Below, one piece after another: positions 46,985 through 63,610 of a stretch of 64,000 bases of DNA. Below the pieces are notes generated by a model. It saw only the letters and a program-made list of their open reading frames with translations, did not search any database and was not told the origin of the DNA. A program made the position numbers and the translations under genes. The stretch's first letter is position 1. The number at the start of each line of letters is the position of its first letter. Source of the DNA: Eriocheir sinensis (lineage: Eukaryota; Arthropoda; Malacostraca; Decapoda; Varunidae); NCBI RefSeq assembly GCF_024679095.1, contig NC_066553.1:2746994-2810993 (forward strand), written 5' to 3'.

Positions 46985-47143
46985 AAGACCAGGAGAGGGT
47001 ATTCGCCGGCTGCCTGGGCTGGGATTGAACCCGTGACCAGCGTGACGAGAGAGCCACTCCCTGCCGAGTCGGCCAAAGAGGTACCCCCCTGGCTAAGTGG
47101 GTTATGGGAGGCTCGTTCATCAGGCATAGTCGCCGCACTACAC
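46985..47143 (-). mobile_element. tRNA-like SINE, copy 2
   Basis: The minus strand has TTGGCCGACTCGGCAGGGAG (box A-like) and GGTTCAATCCC (box B). The head GATGAACGAGCCTCCCATAA matches copy 1 at 30718-30870. Confidence 0.7.
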
Positions 47144-47614
47144 CTGTACATCAATACATCACTCTATATAATCTATAATCTGATAAGTTATTATTTTACT
47201 GGGTATGGGTTACTCTCCTTAACTGTAATAAGCTACTATCCATTAGGTTAAGCTGGGATTGTTAGTTTATGAACCCCCATTTCTGATTCTTTTCTTTTTC
47301 CCCTTCTCCTGCCCTCCTTCCATTTTTCTCATTGCACTTTCCCCGTTCCTGCCTTCTATCTTCCCTTTTCACTTCTACTTTTCCCCTTTTCTTCACGTCC
47401 AAAATTTAAGTTCGGTTGAGGATCACTCAGAGGAGTTCATTCATAAAGTTGAGCTTGATAAACTTTAATAGTAAATTAACAAACTCCCTCTTCAAGAATA
47501 CTTTTGTATACTACAGAGAACTTCATTATGTCAGAACTCTGAGGACTGACCAATACTCTATATATGCCATAATTTAAATCATCTCTACCATGAACTTGCT
47601 GTTGTTCCTTTCAG
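47144..47614. other. 5' flank of MTRF1L
   Basis: AT-rich sequence with a C/T tract (47280-47400). It ends in a good acceptor, TTGTTCCTTTCAG at 47602-47614, so the MTRF1L start codon lies in a second exon and its first, untranslated exon is further left. Confidence 0.45.
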
Positions 47615-47637
47615 ATTTCCTATAAAGGCCCGGGAGT

Positions 47638-50600
47638 ATGAGACAAATCCTACAGTCTGGTTTGGCCCGAAGAGCAACACATATTTTGCATATCAGAGAA
47701 TGTTGCCTCTCCTGCAAACATGTGGCAGTGCAGCCTCAAATATCTGTCAACAAGTTTCTTATAACTAAAAGATTATTTGGATCATTGGCACATGAATACA
47801 CAGCTTCAGTGAGGAAGAGTAAGTGGACTCATTTTAAAGGTGAGCAAATTCTTACTCACAAGAGATGGATGAGCAAGTCCAGTCAACCAGACCTAGAAGA
47901 ACTGTCTCTAGATAACCCCAGAGTGCAGGCCTACCTGAGGAGGCTGAGGAAAGACCATGAGCAGAGTGAAGCAAGGGCACAGACAGCCAAGGACCAAGCA
48001 CACCTCATGATGCTGCTGGACCAGGTGAGGACAGGTGAGGGGAAACAAAACACTGTGATCCATGGGTTGCATCAGGAGCCTGAGATGCTTTAAAGAACTT
48101 GGTGGACATTGATTTTCCATGTATGTCCATTATTCTGTGATGAAATGATATTCAATGCTAATGTGCTTTACAACAAAAGGACTGAAACTAAATGGAAAGA
48201 GCTCCCAAGTTGATATAGGTATATGAAAATTGGAAGTTCTATTTAGTACCTACTTGTTACATACAGCTCATCTGCTCTTCATTTTTTATACAAAACACAT
48301 TATTATAACCAATGCATACAATATTTTAATTTTATACTCTGGTCTCAACTTCTCAAGGTGGAACAAGTTCAGTCCGAGATGAAGGAACTGTCTGCCTTGG
48401 CTGAAAGCAATGAAGGGGGCAAAGAGATGCAAGACCTGGCCAGAGAGGAATTACAGGAAGCCAGACAGAAGCTGCTGGATATGCAAGAGGAGGTGGGGAT
48501 TTCGTCATGTACTGATGCATCGCTTGAAGCGTGACTATAAAAAAATGGATTTTAAGTCTTCTTCTCATGACGTGCACTGTCACTGGCAAAAAAGTACAAT
48601 TTGAACTCAACACTCTTGCTAGTTAGTCATGAGAACAGGATGGAACTTTAAAATTATCTTGTCAGTAACATGCTGATGTGAGAGATCCTTGTTACAGTTT
48701 CATACTTTAAAATAGTTACTTTAAATTAGTGTAATTAGATGCCTGATTAATTTTTTCTGGCAGAATAGAATTACATCCAAATGAATTAGTTTAATATGAA
48801 AAGAATGGAAACAGTTATCGATCCTCATAAGGCCCTTCCACACAGGTCTTGAGTGCACTTGTTCCTGAGGAGGTGGTGGATGACAGGAATGTGGTGGTGG
48901 AGGTGAGTGCTGGGGTGGGGGGACAGGAGGCCATGCTGTTCTGCCAGGAAGTCTTCAACATGTACCTGTCCTACGCACAATACAGAGGCTGGGAGGAGCA
49001 AGTCATTGACTACGAGACAACAGAAATTGGCAAGTTGTAGATGTGTCTGTCTGCTCCATTTATGGGGGGGAGTTTCTATACAACTAGGGACTTGCTTCAA
49101 AGTTCCTGGCTTGGCCAATACTTTGTGTAATGTGCATGTGTAAGGATGCTCTCTTGGGTTTTAAATACCCAAACTAGGATTTTAATCCTCTTTAGTAAAT
49201 TCAGAGTTATATGAATTACCTGAGGATTTCACATCTTTACTAATTTTCTTGGGCATTCCTACACTTGAAACTTTGCCACGTATTGTCACGAACAAGGTAA
49301 CAATGACGGCATCCTCCCCAGGTGGCCTGAGGCATGGGTCCATCGTGCTAAATGGTGATTACGTGTATGGCAGCCTCAAGTATGAGGGAGGCACCCACCG
49401 TGTCCAGCGCGTGCCCAAGACAGAGAAAGCTGGCCGGGTGCACACCTCCACAGTGTCTGTCGCTGTGCTGCCTCAGCCCTCTGAGGTGAGCTGGTGCTGT
49501 GCATACATAGAGTTAGAGAGGGGAGATTGAATATGGATCCATAAAAACTTCCATACAGGAGTGTGGGGCAGAATATGAAGTGTGCAGGACTGAAAAGAGC
49601 AAAGTACTTATAATATACTGCAATTTTTTGTGAGTTCTCTGAGTTATTCATATTATGTCCCACTTTGGCAGATTGACATTCAGATAGCAGAAAAAGATCT
49701 GAGGATTGAGACCAAGCGGGCCAGCGGGGCGGGCGGCCAGCACGTCAACACCACAAACAGTGCCGTGAGAATAACTCATCTGCCGTCAGGTGAGGCTGCA
49801 TCACCTGGTGGTGTGGCATCATGACAATCAGCCCACAAGCATCACTTCTACTTTAATGACACATTTATAAACAGAGGGCAGCTTGTTGCAGCCTTTCCAA
49901 AAGCATTATTCACCATACTAAAGCTAAACCAAAGGTGTACTTTGCATATGAACCATTAAAAGTTCTCATTGTAAGGTGCTGCATTTCCCTTCTTTAGTTA
50001 CAGTGTAAAAAAAAAATTTGTCACCCTAATATGTGAAGCAGAAAGCCATTGGCTATTATAATACTGTTGAAGCATGTAACGTGTTTTCATACACCACTGA
50101 TACCGTTAAAATGTATCACTGGAGATGTTAACCCTTCATTCCCCTCTTAGGGTTGTTTGCGGAGAGCCAGTCCGAGCGGTCACAACACAGGAACAGAGAC
50201 AACTGCATGAGGAAGCTGCGTGCTCGCCTCTACCAGCAGCAGCTTGACCACGACACACACCAGTACACCTCCAACAGGAAGCTGCAGGTAATACTTCACA
50301 CAAATGCTGCTTTTTCTGTCTTTAGAAGATTGTGTTCAAGTTATAGGAAAGTTACAAGTCTGTGTATCACCTTCCTACTTTATTTTTTTATTATAATATT
50401 TTGTCTACATCCGACATTTTCCACAAAGTCTTATAATAAAGCCAAGAATTTCCTATCTTGTTATATTTCATCATCTTGCTAGATATTGTTGGCTTTCTAG
50501 ACTAAAACATTTTCAAGGTATGTTTATAATCATACACTTTTACCTAATTTCCTTGGACCAAGAATTGATGACTGATACTTCAGTTCAAATAGTTATTGCG

Positions 50601-51985
50601 TATTTGAACTTCTATTTTTCTTCCCTCCCGTTCCTTCAGATTGGGGGCAGGGGGCGCTCCGAGAAGATTCGAACTTACAATTACCCTCAGGATCGCGTCA
50701 CCGACCACAGGTGACCAACCACCTCTTGTTTTTTTAAGCAACAGTTTTAATTTACTTGATACCGAGTCACAATATCCTATATTGAGATACCATCCTTGGG
50801 AGTTTTTCATGTATAGTATTTTTAATGCCAAATATGAAATTTATATCTTGAAATAAGAAACTAATTTACAGTTTAGGGTACAAATTTAATGACATCCTGT
50901 AGTCAAACCATTTCAAATAGTCCATTTGGGTGTTTGATTCCGCAGGTCCTTTCCTCCCTCTGCTCTGCCACACAGTCCCAACACCTATTTTTTCCCCTTT
51001 TATATGTTACCTATAGGTAACACATGAGAGTACGGGATAGGTGTTGGGACTGTGTGGCACAGCAGAGGAGAAGAAAGGACCTGTGGAATCAAACGTCCAA
51101 ATGGACTATTTGAAATGGTTTGACTACAGGATGCTATTTAGAATGTAAATTTACCAAACTCACCCAATATTTATAGTTAGGAAATGATTAGATTTGATTC
51201 ATTGAGTGTGCAGTGCACCACAATGGTCTCAGTGCCAACTTGGGAAATTTTGTAGCTTGAGTGGTATCATATATGTTTGCAGTCAGAAGGACATCCAAAA
51301 AAGTAAATTGTAGGGATAGACTCATGACATACACTTTATGAAATGTATAATGTTGCATTTACTTGCACACGGTAAAAAATAAACTTTGGTTAAAAAGGCA
51401 ACTTCCATATTTCAAAAGAAAACTGTTGGACATCATCACAATTTTACAAAGTGGCACAACACAAATGAAAATTATTTACATGTATTTATCTGCTTGCTAG
51501 ATGAGCTAAACGAGGAATGTTCATGAGGCGAGTGTCATCATGTCCCTTACTAACTTGTCTCCTGCAGGGTGGGAGTGTCATCATGTCCCTTACTAACTTG
51601 TCTCCTGCAGGGTGGGAGTGTCATCATGTCCCTTACTAACTTGTCTCCTGCAGGGTGGGAGTGTCATCATGTCCTGCAGGGTGGGAGTGTCATCATGTCC
51701 CTTACTAACTTGTCTCCTGCAGGGTGGGAGTGTCATCATGTCCCTTACTAACTTGAGTCTCCTGCAGGGTGGGAGTGTCATCATGTCCCTTACTAACTTG
51801 TCTCCTGCAGGGTGGGAGTGTCATCATGTCCCTTACTAACTTGAGTCTCCTGCAGGGTGGGAGTGTCCCTTCACAACCTGGCAGCCTTCATGAGTGGCAC
51901 GGACACCTTCCATGCACTTGTGTGTCAGCTGCTGGAGGAGGGTCAGAGGGAGGCTCTTCAGGAGATCATTTTCAGCAAGAACTGA
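47638..51985 (+). CDS. MTRF1L: Mitochondrial peptide chain release factor 1-like, eight coding exons
   Basis: Exons: 47638-48024, 48358-48492, 48846-49029, 49322-49485, 49672-49789, 50151-50287, 50640-50710 and 51856-51985 (stop TGA). All are in phase, 441 aa. It is a class I release factor that hydrolyses peptidyl-tRNA at UAA/UAG codons on mitochondrial ribosomes. Seen: a basic amphipathic N-terminus fitting a mitochondrial targeting peptide, an extended N-terminal region, helical domain 1, the codon-recognition PKT (about residues 267-269) in [17 protein letters not shown], and the catalytic GGQ (about 311-313) in [27 protein letters not shown] and [19 protein letters not shown] follow. The PKT motif and lack of an insertion in this loop favour MTRF1L over MTRF1. 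Oddities: intron 3 uses a GC donor (ATTG|GCAAGT), exon 2 uses an AAG acceptor and a GTGGGG donor, and the last acceptor is preceded by seven near-copies of itself. Confidence 0.95.
50876..51160. repeat. Fold-back MITE-like element in MTRF1L intron 7
   Basis: Arms of about 120 bp pair almost perfectly: ATCCTGTAGTCAAACCATTT, CAAATAGTCCATTTGG, ACAGTCCCAACACCTAT against ATAGGTGTTGGGACTGTGTG, CCAAATGGACTATTTGAAAT, GTTTGACTACAGGATGC. The short loop includes TACCTATAGGTAAC. No frame. Confidence 0.85.
51530..51860 (+). repeat. ~43-bp minisatellite made of the last MTRF1L splice acceptor
   Basis: Eight occurrences of CTGCAGGGTGGGAGTGTC (near 51561, 51606, 51650, 51674, 51718, 51764, 51808, 51851). 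The last is the true acceptor plus the first bases of exon 8; the other seven run on into ATCATGTCCCTTACTAACTT. Most copies also keep the TCTCCTG pyrimidine stretch. Confidence 0.95.
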
Positions 51986-52267
51986 GTTACCTTTGTTGCT
52001 GTGGATTCCTTGTACATTATCCAATGGTTTTACTTGAGGTATGCTGATCTTATCTGCTATTACAGCCATGGCAAGTTTTGAGACCCATTAAAATAACCCA
52101 GAGTTGGACTACGTGTTTGCTTTCCGTTGATTCCTCCTACATGATGCTCATTGCTTCTTACCTGCAGGATTTCAAATGTCTCATAATGATCTTAATGAAA
52201 GCAATTTATTCCAACTTTGGCCAAAATGTGTGTTGTGAGGCCTTTGTCCCATGATGCTCTTGGGATT
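51986..52267. other. MTRF1L 3' UTR region
   Basis: AT-rich sequence after the MTRF1L stop codon. No AATAAA was seen in it and no other feature is supported. Confidence 0.5.
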
Positions 52268-52516
52268 ATAACCCCTTGACTGCAGATTTCCTACAAGAAG
52301 ACATCACCAAGCTACAGGAATGGAGCAAAAAGTGGCTGCTATAATTCATTGAAGAAAAATATTTAGTCATGCACCTTGGGAGGGGATATCCAGCATACCA
52401 ATACAACATGGGAAACACTCCACTATCCACCACAGAGGCAGAGAAAGACCTGGGACTATATGTTACCAGGCTACCAGTGAAACACAAATCCGTGCCAATC
52501 ACAGCGGGTGGGTTAA
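52268..52516 (+). mobile_element. TTAA-flanked element carrying a LINE RT fragment, copy 3
   Basis: Same family as 23515-23762. The left end has decayed to ATAACCCCTTGACTGCAG; the right end is CACAGCGGGTGGGTTAA. Remnants on the + strand include [18 protein letters not shown] and [17 protein letters not shown]. Confidence 0.75.
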
Positions 52517-52611
52517 AACATCTTCAGAATCGGGAGTCATAATTCTCCTACCAAAGGGTGAGGGCTCCACACTGTAGAAAACAAATCTGTGGAGTACAAG
52601 ATTATAACTGC

Positions 52612-52617
52612 TTTATT
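52612..52617 (-). terminator. GOT1: Candidate GOT1 polyadenylation signal
   Basis: TTTATT on the + strand gives AATAAA on the minus strand, 1.3 kb beyond the GOT1 stop codon. Others lie at 53116-53125. Which one is used cannot be told here. Confidence 0.3.
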
Positions 52618-53934
52618 GTTTCAGCTGTACATTACTTATACAATATACAACTGTAATATTTACACGTTTCATTGTTCTCTGCATCTCCTGCAAAATAATG
52701 CATAAAACATTGCATCCACACACCTGTGATCACTCGGAAGTATTGCATACCCTCGTGGTCTGGTCACCCACTACCAATGCCCACACAGCCCTGGCCCTTG
52801 AGCAACATATTCTCACGTGTCAGACACTTGCTGGTCAAATAAGTGTCACTCTGATCCAAGATGGAAGTATAATCATTCTTGAGTGATGTGTCAAGCAGAC
52901 CACCACAATTACTACATTTAGTACCTTTAGTAGCCACCTGGTGACGTAAGGATGAATTTATATAATCAAATTCGTGAAAGCATGGCTCATCACAACATTA
53001 AGGCTGTGAATGTAACAGCTGGTGGTCAGCTGTGTAAATACTGCATGAGGCTGCATTAATGCTGCATAGCTTTTAAGTCTTATACACATGCATGTGTACA
53101 AAGGTGTATATATAATTTATTTATTCAGAAAACTGCTGGTGAAAAAAACTTGAAACTGCACTGTTGTTCAACAGTTCTTGCTCATATTGCTCGTTATAGT
53201 AACATTTGCGACACAGCAATGACTGTGTGTCAGATGTCAAGAAAGTCACACAAATGAAGTGATTGTGGCTCAGAAAAGGTCAGCCTCAAGGCATTGTAAT
53301 ATTTTAAGTAGTGAGCAGTGATGAGTACAAACTGTTCACTTTGTACCAATTCACACAAAACAAGCTCACTGTTAAAATACAACAATTCACCTAGAATTCA
53401 ATACCACTGTATTGAGAATACTGCCCATTAAGTCTTTGGTGTAGTGAGCAGCAGCACTCAGCCACACCTGGGCCAAAAGTACTGTTGTTCCAACCTCCAC
53501 TGACCCGGTGCCCCTGAAGTCTTACTTCACCCATTTGTGTTCGGTGTTTCAATAATTGATAAATTCATCAGGTATTTTGAATACTGATAAATTTTTAGAC
53601 ACTCTTACAGACTTGGCTATCTCAAATGATTACCGACTGATCAAATATATTTTAAAATAACCTAAAAACATATCAACAGAACATTTGATACATCTAAAAC
53701 AGTTAAGAAGAGTAATCGCACTGATGTTCAATTACTGAGACTTTAAAATATATTAAAAGAATCTATGACAAAATCTTAGACCACTAAAAGAAAGTTTATC
53801 ACAAAGTTATTGTGAACGACCGTAAATTACCTCACTGAAGATTTCTAGACAAGGCCACATCTACATCTGCTTCTGCCTAGTTACTTGACTAGAGAGCATG
53901 TGGCTGCTGAACTACTTTCCTGAGCTCAAGTGCC
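52618..53934. other. GOT1 3' UTR / intergenic
   Basis: AT-rich unique sequence between the convergent MTRF1L and GOT1 genes. No frame, RNA gene or repeat was recognised. Confidence 0.5.
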
Positions 53935-60012
<6,078 letters not shown>

Positions 60013-60225
60013 GGCAGCGGCGATGAGGAGGAGGAGAAGAAGAGAGAGGCGAGCAGCACACAGCACACACTCACACACACACCTCGGAGCACCTCAGGGG
60101 TATAAGTGCGGGGACGGACGGTTGCCAGCAGTGTTCAACCCCTTATCTCCTCCTTGAGCGTGACACAACTCCATCATTGTCACTCAATCAAGCTAGTTCC
60201 ATGTTCGTTATTATCGCTGTTTAAT
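60013..60225 (-). promoter_or_regulatory. GOT1: GOT1 promoter / 5' UTR region
   Basis: Directly upstream of the GOT1 start codon (minus strand). A CA-rich stretch lies at 60056-60082 and a GC-richer patch at 60100-60125. No clear TATA box or initiator can be called. Position is the main evidence. Confidence 0.4.
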
Positions 60226-60612
60226 CATTCTAGCTATCATTTTTAAAGTCAGCATATTAATTTAACCCAGTACAGTAATTCCACGGGTTCATTTAATGGT
60301 TTAGGTCACCCATTAAATCTTTCTAGCTATCATTTTTAAAGTCAGCATTTTATTTTGACCTATTAGAGTAATTCCACGGGTTCATTTGCTTCTGGAATAA
60401 GGGTTTACGTCCCATTAAATCTTTCTAGCTATCATTTTTAAAGCCAGCACCTAATACAGTAATTCCACGGGTGTATTTGCCCATGGAATAAGGGTTTAGG
60501 TCCCATTAAATCTTTCTAGCTATCATTTTTAAAGCCAGCATATTAATTTAACCTAATACAGTTATTCCACGGGTTCATTTGCTCCTGGACTAGTGGTTTA
60601 GGTCCCATCTTA
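60226..60612. repeat. Tandem repeat upstream of GOT1, about 4 units of 90-118 bp
   Basis: Unit: CTTTCTAGCTATCATTTTTA, AAGTCAGCATATTAATTTAA, CAGTAATTCCACGGGTTCAT, GGTTTAGGTCCCATTAAAT. Units differ by indels of 10-25 bp. Confidence 0.88.
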
Positions 60613-61352
60613 ATCCTGTTTTTCCCTCCAATCCCCCTCCGGCCGGTGTGTTCAGGCGCTTATTGTGTTCTAGTGACCTTGCCTGTTTTTTTATTTATCT
60701 GGATCTTCCCCGGGCCACTGATTAATGTTTTATACAGCCCTTTGTCAGGACACGACCACGCCCTATTATATAAAATCTGCATTATCAGGGCAACCATCCA
60801 CTCGATCGGTGCAGTGATATGGTAACTGTGTGAGTGTGTGTGTGTGTGTGTGTAACCATATTGCGTGTAACCCACTTTAAACGACCTTGGGATTAGATCA
60901 AAATAATTAATTGATTGAATATTTGATAAGTTTATTGTTGCAGATACAACAAAGGAGAAGGGAGGAGCATGCCGTCCCAACCCCCAGACAGTATATATAT
61001 TAATTAATTGTTACGAATGTGCTGGGATGGTGTAACAATATATACAGTGTAGTTAGTATAATGACATAGAGAAAAGTAGGCTACAATCAACACTAGGGGC
61101 CAGCCACAAGGAACTGCACACAGGAGTTATATATAAACTATTTGGCATATATATTTAGAAGACTGGGCTATGGCAAGAAGCAGGAGTTCTCTGGCCCCCC
61201 GCGGAGACTGCAGAGGCAGGTGAGGACTCGCGGTAGATCATAATGAGTGAATTTTAACTGCTTTTGTATCCCACTGCGACAGTAACTAATCATATTGTAA
61301 TAATTCCTGCCGCCCTCCTTCCCTCCCTCTCTCCATAAAATTTATATACTGC

Positions 61353-61355
<3 letters not shown>
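60613..61355. other. Repeat-derived sequence with a reverse copy of the 14121 repeat tail
   Basis: At 60910-60993 the minus strand reads GGGGGTTGGGACGGCATGCT, TCCTCCCTTCTCCTTTGTTG, CAATAAACTTATC, a diverged copy of the repeat at 14121-14210. A (TG)n patch is at 60832-60853. No gene was seen. Confidence 0.55.
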
Positions 61356-61387
<32 letters not shown>

Positions 61388-61425
61388 TACTACTAATACT
61401 AATACTAATAATAATAATAATAGTT
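61356..61425. repeat. (AAT)n / (ACT)n microsatellite
   Basis: Compound trinucleotide repeat AATAAT... with a short TACTAATAC middle part. Confidence 0.93.
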
Positions 61426-62175
61426 TTATCTCGCCCAGTGGCATATATATATAAAAAAAAAACAGGACAAGAAGAAAACATGGCGTTGAACCAGCGAGTT
61501 TGCGTTCACGAAAGCTAGTAACATATATTATCATGCTTAGAGGGTTGTTTCTGTGCAAGGCTACCTGAGTGGGGGAGACCAAGGGGACGCCCACGTAGCT
61601 CATGACCGGGGGAAACTGAGAGATCCTGCCAAAAGGGGTAACTGCGGGGAGCTTGCATAGGTGGACCGTCGGGGGTGGAGACGGCGGGTGAGTGAAGCGA
61701 CGCGCCCCCAGATATATGCTCCTACATTGCTCTCTTTCGAAGCAAACTATTATACAAACTAAATTATTTCTTTCTTTCTCTCTTTCTTCCTTTCTCAAGC
61801 TGCCTATCTATCTATCTATCCATCTATCTATCTACCTATCTATCTATCTGTTATAAGTTTGTTTATGGTCAAATAACTAAAAGGCCATATATAAGAAAAC
61901 ATCCATTGTCTTAAGTGTTGATATATATTTCTCTCTTCAAATACAACTTATACTAAATTCTTGATATAATAATAATATGTTTGTTAGAGCACTCAAATGA
62001 TATATTATTCAATTATTATAATACTCCAACGCGCTCCAGCTGCCCTCCTTCCTCCTCTCCCTCCCTCCCTCCCTCCCTCGCTCCAATACTGAGGAATACT
62101 CGTGTGGTCAAACAGGTACGCAGGTTAATAAGGTGTTAGTGAGGTGCTTTAGAACACACATGTAAGTTATGGGGT
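61426..62175. other. Gene-free stretch with (CTAT)n and CCCT patches
   Basis: A CTAT tetranucleotide run lies at 61804-61850 and a CCCT run at 62058-62079. No frame resembles a known protein. Confidence 0.5.
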
Positions 62176-62177
<2 letters not shown>

Positions 62178-62256
<79 letters not shown>

Positions 62257-62340
62257 GTTTGCCGCGGGAGATCAACGTAAGTGACTATTAGCGTTTTAGA
62301 AGATAAAGAATAATCAGATAAGGTCGATCATATCACTTTA

Positions 62341-62381
<41 letters not shown>
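62178..62381. repeat. (CT)n and (GA)n tracts in inverted arrangement
   Basis: About 37 CT units at 62178-62253 and about 19 GA units at 62343-62380, 90 bp apart. The two tracts are complementary and could pair as a long stem. Confidence 0.95.
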
Positions 62382-62389
<8 letters not shown>

Positions 62390-63123
62390 TTTGTTATAGC
62401 CTATAGGAATATACATTGTCAAAAAGAAGTAGGTACGGGTTTGGTAGATAGTATATGCATGAATGTACATATAAGTTTTTTTTATGTATGTCTTTATGCA
62501 TGTATGTATGTATGTATGTAAGCATGTATGAATGTATATTTATGTATACAAATACGAAGGCTATAATACCGGCTCTTAGTATTTTGTCTTCCACTAGGCC
62601 TGCTGCTGACACAAAGGTAAGAATTCGTTACATAATTTATATTTTCATATCTTTTCAGTCCAGCTTCAAAGTGCTGGAGTCGTCCAGTACTCTCATTCAG
62701 TCGACCCATATACTCGTACTTGAGAGCCCTGGAACAGGCTACTTTTGCAAAGGAGGGTCCATTCTTCTTACAAATCAGATTCCACCCTCTATAAGAAGGA
62801 AAGCACAACTGAATCTAATTGTGATGGACTTGAAGGGCATTCTATATAGCGTTGTTAGATATTTCCCGTGCAAATGCGTACAATGACGACTGTTGTCTGA
62901 AGCAAGTAGCCTATTGCCTGCTTCACGACATTCTTCATTCTCTCTAACATGAAAACTACAAAGATATGTCTCCGAAAGATACAATGAATCTAAGTTATGG
63001 GCTTCTCTTTCTTCAGTCATCTTCCAAATGTTGTGCTCTGAGGCACCGGTGTGGCCAAATCTTTGAAAAATATGTTGAGGAAGATAAGATAAATCTTTTG
63101 AAATGGGCTGCCTTTTCCAATGT
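62382..63123. other. Gene-free stretch with (ATGT)n patch
   Basis: A TGTA/ATGT tetranucleotide patch lies at 62480-62545. The remainder shows no recognisable coding or RNA gene. Confidence 0.5.
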
Positions 63124-63300
63124 AGTGACCCGCCTGATGCGAAAAACCTCCCAAACGCACTGGATTAGTGGGACACCTCTTTAGCCTCATTGGTAGAGAA
63201 GTGGCTTCCTGTTTGGCAGGTAACATTTGTTCCCCCTTTCCGGGTCTGGATAAATTTCTCGTGTTTCGTGACACGCAGAAGAAAGCGGAATCGAGCGATA
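63124..63300 (+). mobile_element. tRNA-like SINE, copy 3 (box B lost)
   Basis: Head GACCCGCCTGATGCGAAAAA, box A-like TTAGCCTCATTGGTAGAGAA, then TGGCTTCC. The box B region is deleted and the body CCCCTTTCCGGGTCTGGAT, ATTTCTCGTGTTTCGTGACA, CGCAGA follows directly. Compare 63398-63610. Confidence 0.65.
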
Positions 63301-63397
63301 CAAGTGGTGGCAAACATTCTCTCCAAAGAGTTATAGCAAACGCTACTTTCAGTTGGAAACACAGAAATATATCTAGATGAGAAAAGGAGCCGTGTAG

Positions 63398-63610
63398 TCA
63401 CCCGCCTGATGGGAAAAGCCCAGCCAACTAACTTAGCTTGGATAGCATTTTTGTGAGCCAGACTGGTAGGGGAGTGGCTTCCCATCTGGCCGGTCGCTGG
63501 TTCGATCCTCGACGCCGGTTACATTAGTCTCCCCTTTCCGGGTTTGGATTAAATTCTCGTGTTTTTCGTGACACGCAGAGATCGTGTGGATGTAAGGGAA
63601 AGGGAAATTT
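63398..63610 (+). mobile_element. tRNA-like SINE, copy 4 (both boxes kept)
   Basis: Head CACCCGCCTGATGGGAAAAG, box A-like TGAGCCAGACTGGTAGGGGA, box B GGTTCGATCC 45 bp downstream. The body is CCCCTTTCCGGGTTTGGATT, TTCGTGACACGCAGAGATCG, TGTAAGGGAAAGGG. It is the fuller relative of copy 3. Confidence 0.75.

Noticed and set aside
49676..49824. MTRF1 (non-L) identity for the release factor
   Set aside because: The codon-recognition loop [13 protein letters not shown] lacks the insertion and altered motif of vertebrate MTRF1, and the catalytic region matches MTRF1L best.
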